From: Cristatella mucedo
Taxonomy: Eukaryota > Bryozoa > Phylactolaemata > Cristatellidae
Reading direction: 5' to 3'
Length of the DNA stretch: 64,000 nucleotides
Assembly: GCA_009760855.2 (NCBI GenBank)
Contig: WPIO01000019.1
Location: 4,753,501-4,817,500 of the forward strand
Shown here: positions 33,297-44,769 of the stretch, piece after piece
Layout of the letters: each line of letters begins with the position of its first letter
Numbering within the stretch: the stretch's first letter is position 1
Notes under the pieces: generated by a model
Database searches by the model: none
What the model saw: only the letters and a program-made list of their open reading frames with translations
Told to the model about the DNA's origin: nothing
Translations under genes and position numbers: made by a program

Positions 33297-33485
33297 AAGC
33301 GAGGAATTCCGTCCGTCACGCGGCAAGATGGCACACTTCCGTCACTCGGCAAGATGGCGCTGCGTTGTATTACGTGACCATACTATTCAGATAATCATAC
33401 AGGCAGAGTCACGGTTATCATATGTTTATCATTAAATTTCAAGATGCTTGCAGTCCTTTCGAGGTAGCCTTTCGAATTTGCTGTT
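33297..33485. repeat. Dispersed repeat, copy 1
   Basis: Shares with 49872-50055 the two-fold GGCAAGATGGCACAC / GGCAAGATGGCGCTG motif, then CGTGAC, ACAGGCAG and AGGTAGCC at similar spacing. The family is unknown. Confidence 0.5.
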
Positions 33486-34054
33486 GTGAGTTTATCTGGC
33501 AACAAGCTACGTATTGTGGTGGTATCCCTCGTAAAGGCCATTTCCAGGGTGGCGGCATCCTCTTTAGGATCCTGTCTGCTTAATTTCATCCAGCTCCTCG
33601 ATGTATACATTTCAGGATGCCACAAGTGATTTTTTTCCCTGAAGTTTATATCCCTATCAAAAGAAGACCAGTGGCGTTGTAGACCATATTCCCATTGCAG
33701 TGATTCTACCATACCCGTATCGCCTGCGGCCGTTATTAAAAAGCACCTTATTTATGTCATTAACCTCGGGTGAAGCTCCAGCACCTTCAAATTAGGCAGC
33801 CGTCAGGGTACAACTCAAGAAGGCAGCAGTAGACCAAGGAGACTTTCGTGTTTACGCTCGGTCGCCAGTAGACAGTTCCTTTCAAACCCACTTAAATGAG
33901 TCACTGGAGATCTGCGTACCTCATATTTAGAAAAACATAAATCTAGGCAGTGATATCCAGTCATTTAGTAGATCTAATCACTCCATAGCCTCAGCAATAC
34001 TTAGGCTGTATGGTGCCTTGATTTATAATGCGGAATTAGGTATCAGAACTTTTT

Positions 34055-34440
34055 TGCTCGATCTTTTTGGCAGCTTTAGATACTATCAATCATCACGTAC
34101 TTCTCGAGCCCCTCTCATCTTGCCTGTGCATCACTTGTACTGTACTGCAATGGTTAAGGTCCGATGTCACTGGTAGATACCTGAGTATTGATGTGAACTG
34201 ATACTGATCATCTGAGGAACCACTCAAGTATGGATTAACTCGGAGATCAGTGCCTGGATCGGTTCCTTTAGCGGTTTCTTCTTGCCTTCTTGCCGATGAG
34301 GTTGCCAGGCACAAACTAAAGCTTTCACTCATGCGTGGATGACACTAAGTTGTACCATTTTATTTGATCAGATCTAGATCTCCAGCAAGTTTAATTCTCT
34401 CAACTCGCTTGTTGCATTTATTGGTGGCATCCTCAGATGA
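34055..34440 (+). mobile_element. LINE-A RT central fragment, degraded
   Basis: Encodes pieces of the RT core: an AFDTINHHVLLEPL-like segment near 34080 and a GCQAQTKAFTHAWMT segment that corresponds to the region around the catalytic YADD. Many stops and frameshifts. Confidence 0.6.
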
Positions 34441-34929
34441 ATGAGTGAGGGAACATGACTTCTCAGTCTGAGGTGACCCTGGGGCGGAAGTAATAACCGT
34501 ACGTCCGGTTTCGTCGTGCATAATGCAAACACTGAATCCGGAAAATATTATGTCAGATTTTGAGACAGCAAGTTCGAATGCCTGTTGATACACCTTTTCT
34601 AGAGGGCCACTGGCTGAATGCCTGTTTGATCTCGGACAGAATCTTTGGCTCAAGGTTCACGATTTCAGTCTTGCAAAGCAGAACTCCGTGACGACGAAAA
34701 TCTGCGAATGCACATCAAAATAGCTGTATCTTTGACCCCCAATCACGTAGCGGATCTGTTTGCTGCTTTCGGCGAATTGACCGATGACTACCCTCCTCTA
34801 ATGGCACCATTGATCAGCTACTAGGAAGATAGGAAGACATAAACATTACTAGAGCTAATAGGTTGACGTGCAAATCCAAGGTTTAATTGGCTGTGGAATA
34901 ACTGGAATTTTTGGGGTCCCACGAATAAG

Positions 34930-35900
34930 TGCGATACAGTTGCCATTTCCACAATAAACATAAAAATACATACTGCGGTTTTAATTCCAAATTATACAGA
35001 ATCGTGTTGCTAGTTCATTCACCGAATCTCATGCAATTGCGCTCGGGCGTGATCGTGCTATGGCTTCAAATGGCTAGGTCAGCCAGCCTATTTACGCAAG
35101 CGAATGGCGATGCGGCCGCCATTTCCACAATAAGCGTTTAGCAGCTACGATTTTGAGACTTATTTACAGAAAACCTTTTTCCGGGTTTACTAACCAAATT
35201 TCACGGCATAGCGGACGGGCTTTCTCATGCTATGGCCTAAATGGTCCGGACCAGTGAGCCTCCATGCATACTCCAACGGGCGATACAGCGGGCATTTCCC
35301 CAATAGGTACCCGTCGAATTTTATGCGTTTGCGCTAACGCATTATATTGCTACGGCCTCTGACGGCCCTGGCCATTGGAGGCCATAGCATTAGAATAGGC
35401 CCGCCCCAATGTAATAAAACTATGTGGATAAATCCGAAACACTTTTATCTATAAGTTGGCATCAAACAAACTGTTTTACAGCGAATCAGGGACGTTGTAT
35501 TCCATAGTAAGCAGCCTAAACGGCATTTCGACGGCACCTATTGCTGGAAAAATAGGTTTATCGCAGTTAAAGAAATGCAGTGCGGACCGAACCATTTAAG
35601 GCCATCGCGTTAAAATGCGGATGCGCAAGCACACGAAATTTTGAGGGCGAACCCGTACCACAATTTTGTACAGTGTGGTTAAGCCACAATTACACAATGC
35701 CTATTGTAGAAATGGCAGCTGTATCGCCGTTTGAATGTGTAAATACGCTGGCCGACAAAGGCGATTTCAGGCCGAAGCGCGAGAACAACCAAGCGCAATG
35801 CAGAAAATTTGGTGGGTGCACACATTACATATTCGGTAAAATTTGGAATCAAAACCGCAGCGTTCTGTACTATTGTGAAAATGGCAGCTGTATGGCAGTG
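34930..35900. repeat. Palindromic array of ~170-bp monomers (three forward, three inverted)
   Basis: The motif GCGATACAG...CCATTTCCACAATA starts at 34931, 35107 and 35280 on the plus strand. Its reverse complement starts at about 35563, 35727 and 35896. Each mirrored pair has its midpoint at 35413-35421. The outermost monomers match best (TGCGGTTTTAATTCCAAATT versus TGCGGTTTTGATTCCAAATT). A small inverted repeat lies at about 35353-35389. The frame 35580-36041 falls mostly in the inverted half and is not convincing as a gene. Confidence 0.78.
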
Positions 35901-35979
35901 TACCGCAATTATTTGTTGGGCCGGACTGTTTGCTCTCGAAACATCAACAGCCTACTTCGGAATAGTCTTCATTGGAGAT

Positions 35980-36470
35980 TACCTACACGGGATCGCACAC
36001 AACCTGAACGTCTAATTAAAAAAATAGTTAAACAGTATTGAGCTATAGTAACTCTTTATAACTACACAGTTTCAAAATATATATGCTTAAAAGCTGGCAT
36101 AAACTATAATCTGAAGTGAAATATACTATATATGTATTTTCTCTAACAGAATACTCCAATATGAATATCTATTTAAGCCAGCATTTCTTTAAAATTGACT
36201 TTTGTCGGCGAGCTTTTGTCGGGTTACCAAAGCCGTCTGCCGCAGTTAGCATCAAGCTATTACAAGCTAGATACATACAAGCTAGATTTATCGAGCTCAC
36301 CATTTTATCTTCCTCGTCGCCATCAATACCTGCGCTCACTATATACTTTCCTTCTATTATCACGTACGTCCGTCCTATGCATTTTCGGATGCCCGCACTC
36401 TTGAGAGATTGGCGTGGCAATCTGTGATACCGTTCATTGCTACCACCAAACATTTGGTAATGCTTGTATG
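35980..36470. other. Unassigned spacer
   Basis: No gene or repeat recognised. Frames such as 36567-36169 (minus, 132 codons) have no domain I know. Confidence 0.3.
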
Positions 36471-36474
36471 CAGC

Positions 36475-36545
36475 ATCTGTAAAGTGCCTAGAGAGACTCA
36501 GTTCTCTGAGGGTGCTATGCAAATGTATGCTATTATTATTATATT
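36475..36545 (+). mobile_element. LINE-A/SINE-I 3' tail
   Basis: Short solo tail: AGAGAGACTCAGTTCTCT hairpin followed by GGGTGCTATGCAAATG and (ATT)n. A similar tail in the opposite orientation follows at about 36585-36630. Confidence 0.6.
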
Positions 36546-37635
36546 GAAAGCAGACGGCATGTGACATCTGTCGTAAGTAGTTTGTATAGTGCTCTAACAG
36601 AACTTAGTCTCAACCCTAGTGTTTTGCATATGTCGGCTGTGCGCTCTCGTCCACGACGTCGGTACTTAACTTAAGTCCTGGGTCCCTGGACCGCACCGCG
36701 CGGTGCAAAGCCTTAGCTGCGAACCGGCTGCTCCGATGCAGCCAGTGCGCAGCTTCGCAGCTCGCATCGCTCGAGCCGCAGGAAATCCCGCGTGCAGCGC
36801 TCTCGCGGAGCAGCGCTCGCGCGAGAGCAGCCCGTTTCCTCAGTTTAACCGCCATCAACGGATGAAGCCCGCGCCGGCGCGTGCGTCAGAAAAGCGTGAG
36901 TCGTGCAGGTGCCCCTCTATCGCACGCCTCCTTGGCCTGGCGATCAAAGCAACAGAGAGCGCGGCCGGCGGCGCCCGCCTCTCTCCGCTGCTGCTGCTGC
37001 TGCTGCAGTTGTCTGCCACGTGCAACGTGCCACCCCCCCTTCGGAGAGGCAGCGGTTGTCAAAACTGGCGCTAGGTGGTCCGTTTTTTCCGAGTGCCCGA
37101 TCGTCGTTCGCTCTCCCTGCGGATGGATGGTGCGCCGGCCTACTATGCTTCAAACAAGACCTGGGATAGGCTATCGCGGAGATCGCAATTCATTAGCGAT
37201 GTTTTTCTCGCTCACGTTTGCGGTTTGTTCACACCTACACCCCCCTCCCCGCGCCGCTGCTTGAAAAGCTTCTAGGGGGGGGGGCGGTCGTGCCGAGTTA
37301 CGGCATAATTGCCGTCGTAGAAGCGAGAGGCGCTAGCACCTGCTGCACTATAATGAATCCATCAACCTTGCTTACCACATTGCCGGAAGTGGCGAGCGAG
37401 CGCTGCACGTGGAAAAATCCAGCGACGCCGATTACCGCAATGTCCGCCGTCTTGTCGAAGTTAATTTCGCCCTAGCATTAAAAGTCATCCGCGCGAACGC
37501 CGCGCTCCTGCGCACAGAGTCTGTCGCGCGTTTGCACGAGTACGCACCCGACCGCGGCAGCTCCTGCACTGGCGACCGATGCCCCTCATGTCGCCGGCTT
37601 CCACCAACGAAAGCAAAGGCGGCAGCGCACCTGCG

Positions 37636-37710
37636 AGGACTGAGTGGGTGTTACACTGCAAAGGTTTCTCTAGCGCAATCAAAGCCCGACTGGCTTTCGG
37701 TGCTGAGGCG
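37636..37710 (-). mobile_element. LINE-B tail fragment in CpG island
   Basis: GACTGAGTGGGTGTTACACT and the following bases match the LINE-B 3' end (minus orientation) seen at 10.65 kb. Confidence 0.5.
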
Positions 37711-37835
37711 CCAGCCAGCAGACGATCCCACGCCGCAAGGAGACCGTGTCGGGAGGAAAGCGGAGAGCGCGAGTATCGCGGCAGTATCCGCTCGGGACGG
37801 CGGGGGAGAATGCGCACCAGCCAGCCGGCGGCTGC

Positions 37836-37837
<2 letters not shown>

Positions 37838-37920
<83 letters not shown>
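37838..37920. repeat. (GA)n microsatellite
   Basis: Pure GA repeat of about 83 bp inside the CpG-rich block. Confidence 0.95.
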
Positions 37921-37923
<3 letters not shown>

Positions 37924-38350
37924 TCGTTGCGTCAGAATGGTGGAAGCGAGTCCCACAGTCTATAGGACCTGCAGAGCGAAAGCTTCCGTCGCCCCAAGGC
38001 CAGTTCTTAGCGGTGGGGCGGCGCTAGCACGGCGGCAGCATCTCGTCGCCAAGCGTACCTCACAATTATTGGCTGGCAAAATGACTGACAGCTGTTTCGC
38101 AAGAGCGGCGGCGGCGGCGCGGAGTCCCGTACTGATGCTGACAGTTGGTTGCTGAAAGCTGCGACAGCTTCGACCGCTACTGGCTTCGCTTGGTTGTCGT
38201 CGCGAGGTAAGCCCCGAGCGCTAGCTGGCCGGTGCTGCTGCCGCGCAGCTGCGGATGCTATTCGGAGACCTGCGGTGGCCCGAGGGAACGTCGGCTACGG
38301 CGAATATCCGGCTAGTTTACTCTTCGCATTGTTGGACATCTGCGGCCAAA

Positions 38351-38422
38351 ATGTCCGACGATTTGCTTAATAAGAGAGCCGCTCCAGGGGGCGCAGCTGG
38401 AAATAATTCGAGCGTCCTTTAG
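38351..38422 (+). CDS. Possible 23-residue small ORF or uORF
   Basis: An ATG in good context (CAAAATGTCC) opens MSDDLLNKRAAPGGAAGNNS and stops at a TAG. It lies within the CpG island. It reads like the start of a normal protein but has no clear splice donor before the stop. It could be a uORF or chance. Confidence 0.2.
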   Translation: MSDDLLNKRAAPGGAAGNNSSVL

Positions 38423-38817
38423 CGATTAAAAGGGTAACGAAAAATATCTGTTGCTCACGCTTGCTTCCACGACACTTTCTGTCCGGGGGGGGGGTTGTGG
38501 TTCTTCAGCAATCGGCGAAAACCCTCCGCGTCGCACTAGCCACGCCGAGTATCTGGTGGACGTGGAGCGGCTGCTCAGGCGAGCCAGCTGCTCCAAGACG
38601 CCGCGCAGGTGCGCGCAAGTGGCGGCCGCGCTGCTCGCATGTCGACTCGACGCGCCGGTACGATACGCGCGGGGCTACAGCTGCCACTGCTACAGCGGGC
38701 AGGTTTGCGTTTACGGACTTGGTCCACTCCCTTTCTACTTCGACGATTGCTCTGCGCGGCGACGCGCGCGCGCGCAGGGCGAAAAGCGGCACGCGAAGCT
38801 GCGGCAATTTGTTTCTC

Positions 38818-38818
38818 T

Positions 38819-38901
<83 letters not shown>

Positions 38902-38908
38902 GTCTCTG

Positions 38909-38972
<64 letters not shown>
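38818..38972. repeat. (CT)n microsatellite with CTCTGT interruptions
   Basis: About 155 bp of CT repeat, with four TCTGTC-type units and one CTTTC in the middle. All frames through it encode Ser-Leu or Arg-Glu runs only. Confidence 0.95.
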
Positions 38973-38975
<3 letters not shown>

Positions 38976-39704
38976 GCCGGTTCGCTGGCTCGGCCGCCGC
39001 TGCGCGTAATTAGATCTTGCGACGGTTCGCCGAGGTGCCGAAAGAGAGATGAAAGTGGCGCACCTGTCGCCGCCGTCGCCTGCGCCTTAGCTCTAGGAGA
39101 CCGGCTCGCCGAGCACGCGCCCGGAGCGCGGCCGGTCGCGCTCCCGCTCTGCGTGTTTTGTCGGCTCGGACCTGTCGGCGGCGGCGCGAGCTCACTTCTA
39201 AGACAGTCGCGGTCGCCTGTCGAGCACAAGAGGGCTCTTTGTTCGTGCCGCCAACCTGAAAAGCGCCGTTTATTGGCTCGCATTTAAAGTCTCAACTGCC
39301 GGGAGCTCAACGCGCAGCAAGGCGCGAACGTCTCGCAGCGGCTGGCGCGCGCGCGCGCAAGCAAGGCTCTCAAGCCGCGGCCTCGCTTCCGTGCGAGTGG
39401 GCGCGGTGCAAATAACGTCTCAGAGCTTGCGGCCTCCGGGAGCTAGCTGGAGCAGGGGCCGAGCGTCTGGCGGAAGCCGTTCGCGCTGCGCGAGTAGAAT
39501 TGCAGGCGACTTTTCTGGCTATTCGCACGCGGGCTCATGTCGAGGGCGGTACTCAAAAGATCAGGATAACCCCTCCCCTCACGTGTCAGGGTCGTTTTGA
39601 AATTCAGTGGCGTCGGTCTCCGTTGCAATCGATCGCTGGCACTTGGACGGCTGCTACGTAGATGGTATTCGCCCTGCGAACATCTCGCCATCCGCTTCTC
39701 AGTT

Positions 39705-40285
39705 TGCCAGCCCGCGGAAGAGCTTCGTAACGTAAATCGACGAAATACCGGCAATATGTAGCACGACGAATTATTGTCCGCTGTTACGCGCGGTTATTGT
39801 TGATGGAAATTAAACAGGTTTCAGAAACTGGAATCTAGTCAGAACAGGGCTCGAAATCAGCTGCTTCTACTAAACTTAATTACCACAGCATTGTACTGGC
39901 TTCGAGCGTCTGCAGAGGCTACGGCTAACACAAAGAATGTGTAAGATAGCTTTCGCAGCAAGACGATCCGGGTTTTTCGCTCCTCTCAGGCTGAACTCTA
40001 TGAACCAGCGAGCATCAGTGTCTTGTGCCAGCTCCAATCTACTGCCTTCGATTATGAAATGCTGATAATCGGCGCACTCAGCTATCAGGGTCTGATTGCT
40101 CCGATTGCTGTATCGCTAGCGAGCCAGCAGAGTAACGCACAAGCTTCTGCATTAGCCAAGAAGAAGTGCTCTGCATTTGTTGCAGAAACACAGGAGATAC
40201 ACATTTCAACGCCAATTGATCATAGTAGGCAATTTTCGGAAAGAAAAGTGGCTCTTTTAGCAAACGCTAAACTGCATTAACATTT
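39705..40285. other. Unassigned spacer
   Basis: No gene or repeat recognised. Confidence 0.35.
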
Positions 40286-40289
40286 TTAG

Positions 40290-40425
40290 AGCCCGCGTTT
40301 TAACCTAAGGGCTTGCACTATCACACCGACATCATGGGTTCGAGTCCTGCAGCAGGCAATCAAGTAATGCTGCCGCAAGCGGGCGAAAGCCAAAGGCTCT
40401 GCTGTCGTTAAAAAAATGAGGCCGT
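40290..40425 (+). mobile_element. SINE-II fragment
   Basis: Contains the B-box GGGTTCGAGTCC, CTGCAGCAGGCAATCAAG, the GCCGCAAGCGGGCGAAAGCC body and an AGGCTCTGCTGTCGTTA end, as in the SINE-II at 3.3 kb. Confidence 0.6.
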
Positions 40426-40570
40426 CGAATGAGATGACATTTACTTTACTTTTTACTTTAAGTCTACTCCTCGCGTGATGCACTTAGTTTCTTTGGATAG
40501 CGTTACCGTTCAATGGACAGCATGTCAGGATGCCGGTCCCAAGGAGCGAAGAAAGAGATTTGGGTTGGGA

Positions 40571-40578
<8 letters not shown>

Positions 40579-40603
<25 letters not shown>

Positions 40604-40632
40604 GAGGGAAGCAAGAGAGGACGAGAGAGAGA

Positions 40633-40712
<80 letters not shown>

Positions 40713-40860
40713 GGGAGAGAGAGAGGGAGAGAGAGAGAGGGAGAGAGAGAGAGAGAGGGCGAGGAAGAGAGGGAGAGAGAGAGAGAGGGCGAGGAAGAGA
40801 GGCGAGGGAAGAGAAACGACAGGAGAGGGAAGAGGAAGGAGGAAGGGAGAGAGGGATGGC
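40579..40860. repeat. (GA)n / GGGA-interrupted purine tract
   Basis: About 280 bp almost purely purine on the plus strand. It is GA-dinucleotide in the first part and more irregular (GAGGAAGAGAGGGAGA) toward the end. Long frames through it are artefacts. Confidence 0.95.
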
Positions 40861-40869
40861 AAGCAGTGG

Positions 40870-43600
40870 GTGAGATAAATGTCATACACATAGAAAAGAG
40901 AACAAAGTAGAAGGAGTGTGGCCACATTTTGAACTGCCCCTATAAGTTCAGTCATATGAATTGTAGCATTTGAATATTCAGTTTTAACTATGAGAGAACA
41001 GGCGCAAGTTAGAAAGTCACTCCGTACTCCTTTTTTGACACTCGTCATTTCTCTACCGCCCAACACTATTATAAATATCTCACCAAGGAGTATGTAAATG
41101 TGGCGTCGCTGCGGACAACGGACTAGTAAGCGAGCTAACGAACAAACCTAGCTTAGTTTTGGGGTAGCTTATTATAGAGGGTCTTTGGACCAAATCCTTT
41201 ATCAGTTTGAGGCATCTAATTTACAGCTTTGAGTGAGTTTAATCTATGGGAATGAGAATTAGCTTCAAAAGAAACGTGTTTGCTTTTCGCGATGATCAAA
41301 AGTGAGATATAGCCATCTTTTAGGCTATACAATTTATAATGCTTTTTTCGCTCTATTAGTTGTGCTTGTATTGCTCAGATAGCAACGATACAAAGGAATA
41401 ACAGAGGGATCGTTCGCTTGAATAGTTGCGTATGCTACTTTAGTGTTCATTAGAGTGGTCCCCAGGTATGAGTTAGTCACCTGAACTTGCCTCAGAAGTC
41501 TTTTGAATCGCTGGTCTGAGATTTGAGATTGTGTGATTTGACGCTCCGACAGCAAGCAAGCAAGCGACGGTACGAAAACACCGAATGCCCAAAAACAACT
41601 GTGTATTCGGGCTCACAGAGCGACTGCTCGCGACCGTTCTCTCCTGTGCCTCGCGTTCCCACTGCCCCTTTCTCTGCAGGCTGTGACTCGACGGCAATAA
41701 ACCATTAACTCATAAAACCGCGGCGGCGTCGTAAGACCACACTCCCGTGATCTCAAGATCACAAATCCCAGAAGCGATGCGAGTGAAAGGAAAGCACCGC
41801 GTGGAATTGAGCACCCCGAGCCGCTACAAATGCGGCACAACACAACAAATCCGGGACGTCAACGAAAATATGACTGCAACAACAGAAAAAAACGAGGAAA
41901 GAGCACCGAAGGTAGAACAGAGCAGCTCATTCAGTGAGAAAACGAGACGGGGAAATACAAATGGAGCAGTAAGCCTACTATGGAAGGGAAAAGCACGTCA
42001 CAACATGACAGCCACCAGCCCCTTTGCACCGCTGGGGCATCGCTATTGGTCTTTCCCCCATGGCCAGGAGTTAGGTCCGCGCCTCCTTCCTCTGCCACAC
42101 GGATTTTTAGCGTCTCCTTATTGCCTGCAGTCGTCGCCGCACGACATCTCGCAGCCATCGTCTTCCAGACCGCGGCCGCTGTCGCATTGTGCGTCTCTTG
42201 TGCCGTGGGCGTCTCGTGCGTGTCCCCTGCCTCACGACGCTTGGCAGGCGTTTCACCAGCCTCCTTAGCGGGCAGAAAACTGTACATCCTGACTAAGGGC
42301 TAGAGCAATATACTGCCGCATAGCTCCCCAGCTTGTCTTATTTTACTGAGTGCTTTAAGTGCTAACCAGTGCATAATTCAGTTCATATTAATAACCGTCG
42401 GTCCAGACTGGCTTCTTGCGTGCCTTTGCATGCTTGCCTACGCACGATATTTGGGTCCTTGAGCATCCTTGTCTATGCACGATATCTTGCTTGTCATTAA
42501 CAATTGGCTATTGCCTCTCGTGGAGGGAGATATACACCTCCTGGATAGAGATTTGGCTTTGCTTCGATTCCTGGACAGTGACTGCAATTTCCTAATCGCT
42601 CACGTCTCAAAGGTATCGGCAAACGCCACTACTCTTCACGAATTTGCTTTGTGAACAGGTAAGTGATGCATTCCAAATTTACCCATTTCCACTCTGAGAA
42701 AGGACGAACTCGCATCACCTTGGTTCATATTTAGTCCAAAAGAGTGAAATCAAATAGACCAACATGTATGTGTTAAGTTAAGCAAGTGAACTTCAAATAT
42801 TGAGAATTAAATATTTCAAGATTTATAATGATACCGAATATTCTTTTCATGAGTCAGCCCCAAAACGCGGCTTCCAATTATTATCGCTGCACTATCCTTG
42901 GTGGTGGCGTTCAAAATTTAGTAAATCATGGTGGAAATGCTCTTCTTGGTCCTCGGATCAATCAAGCCTCAAGTTCTCATTGAGTTTATAAAGATCAATA
43001 TTAGTTATATGGACTGTAAAGGACATCTTGCATCTTGGTTTGGTGCCGTCTGGCGATGCTTGCCTGCAGACACGAGGCTTGAGAGGCATGTCTACCCACA
43101 TCCCTGTGCAGAGCAGGCTACCCAACTCGACCCTCATCAGAAAGCGCATGACAAAGGTGATAGTCAAATAAACATTATTTGAAACGCTGGCAGCATCTTC
43201 TTTTGCTTGTTCGTGCAAAAACGAGACCTTAAATCTGGGATTGATGAGCGTGACATTTTGCACCCAGGTTTGGACGATGCAGGTCATATTCTAATCGTAT
43301 GGATTTGTGGAGAACTGATGAGAATGTACTGAGACATGTGTGTTCCTTCAGGCTGGGGGACCAGAGAAAGCGGAGGGAAGGAAAGGGTGCACTTGGCTAT
43401 TCCTGGAGCCAATATTGCTGCAAAAACCAAACTATTCTCTGCAATATGTTCCTGTCTGTAAAATTGGACTCTCAACCACATTTCTTGTCCTAGAATATAT
43501 CCAAAGACTTGAGGTTAGAGCGCTGGATTAAGAGTCATAGGCTGCTAAGATGCACATGTACATGCACCTGCACCTTTGTTACCGAGTTCATTAGTGCGCC
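40870..43600. other. Unassigned spacer with a good splice donor
   Basis: Frames at 41747-42268 and 42469-42654 are not recognised. A strong donor-like sequence (GAACAG|GTAAGTG) lies at 42658, so a non-coding 5' exon of the downstream receptor gene could lie here instead of, or as well as, the CpG island exon. Confidence 0.3.
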
Positions 43601-43610
43601 AACATACATA

Positions 43611-44380
43611 CGCACGCACGCACAGACACGCACGCACAGACACGCACGCACAGACACGCACGCACAGACACGCACGCACAGACACGCACGCACAGACACG
43701 CACGCACAGACACGCACGCACAGACACGCACGCACAGACACGCACGCACAGACACGCACGCACAGACACGCACGCACAGACACGCACGCACAGACACGCA
43801 CGCACAGACACGCACGCACAGACACGCACGCACAGACACGCACGCACAGACACGCACGCACAGACACGCACGCACAGACACGCACGCACAGACACGCACG
43901 CACAGACACGCACGCACAGACACGCACGCACAGACACGCACGCACAGACACGCACGCACAGACACGCACGCACACACACGCACAGACGCACGCACAGACA
44001 CGCACGCACAGACACAGACACGCACGCACAGACACGCACGCACAGACACGCACGCACCGACACGCACGCACAGACACGCACGCACGCACAGACACGCACG
44101 CACAGACACGCACGCACAGACACGCACGCACAGACACGCACGCACAGACACGCACGCACAGACACGCACGCACAGACACGCACGCACAGACACGCACGCA
44201 CAGACACGCACGCACAGACACGCACGCACAGACACGCACGCACGACACGCACGCACAGACACGCACGCACAGACACGCACGCACAGACACGCACGCACAG
44301 ACACGCACGCACAGACACGCACGCACAGACACGCACGCACAGACACGCACGCACAGACACGCACACACAGACACACACAA
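43611..44380. repeat. 14-bp minisatellite, about 55 copies
   Basis: The unit is CGCACGCACAGACA, with a few variants (losses or gains of 4-6 bp at about 43970-44090 and 44240). Since 14 is not a multiple of 3, every frame cycles through the same 42-bp period. Long stop-free frames of 260-320 codons therefore appear on both strands. None is evidence of a gene. Confidence 0.97.
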
Positions 44381-44624
44381 ATGCATGGTTAGGTGTGAAC
44401 ACATGCATGGACTCATTTACATACATGCAGTTATACGCGTTCAAAGTTGCTTGGTGCCTTTGAAGCTATGATTAAAGGATCTAGACGACACCTGTTTTAG
44501 AGAGTTTGCTACCGGTGCTGACATCGACCAGGCAGTCGTGGCTTTATCTTGCCATGCTAAGGACATAGTTTGTAGGTGTTGGGTTCGATTGGCGACAATA
44601 CTAACACATAGCATTCACTCAGCT

Positions 44625-44768
44625 GAACCAATATAATTTATTTATATAGCGCCCCAAGAGAACTAAATCTCTATTCAGGCGCTTCACACATGCCTCGGGG
44701 CTCGAGCCCATGACCTCAGTCAGACCTTGGTCGGAGCAAGCACGCTAGACCAAACCAGCTCGGCGTTT
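44625..44768 (-). mobile_element. SINE-I
   Basis: A clean minus-strand SINE-I: tail AATTTATTTATATAGCGCCC, hairpin AGAGAACTAAATCTCT, CTCGGGGCTCGAGCCC at the B-box and ACCAAACCAGCTCGGC at the 5' end. Confidence 0.85.
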
Positions 44769-44769
44769 C

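Larger units (their letters stand above)
36640..39700. promoter_or_regulatory. CpG-rich island, candidate promoter with donor at 38207
   Basis: About 3 kb is much richer in GC and CpG than its surroundings and holds long GA and CT tracts. A good splice donor (CGCGAG|GTAAGC) lies at 38206/38207. The nearest plus-strand acceptor I can defend is TTGTTACTATGCAG ending at 47544, at the receptor gene's first coding exon. A 5' UTR exon here is therefore possible. Overlapping frames (for example 37409-38155 and 38451-39287) are driven by GC content and the microsatellites. Confidence 0.45.

Noticed and set aside
35580..36041. 153-codon open frame
   Set aside because: Most of it lies on the inverted monomers of the palindromic repeat; no recognised protein.
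37409..38155. 248-codon frame through the GA tract
   Set aside because: Same reason: GC bias plus a dinucleotide repeat, no ATG-context or domain support.
38451..39287. 278-codon frame through the CT tract
   Set aside because: Open because of high GC and the CT repeat. Competing frames on both strands are equally open and no domain is seen.
40475..41066. Frames of 121-187 codons at the GA-rich tract
   Set aside because: Arg/Glu or Ser/Leu/Pro low-complexity translation of a purine tract.
43509..44471. Frames of 261-320 codons on both strands with His-Ala-Arg-Thr-Asp or Cys-Val repeats
   Set aside because: They arise entirely from the 14-bp minisatellite; all phases are open and no flanking coding sequence exists.
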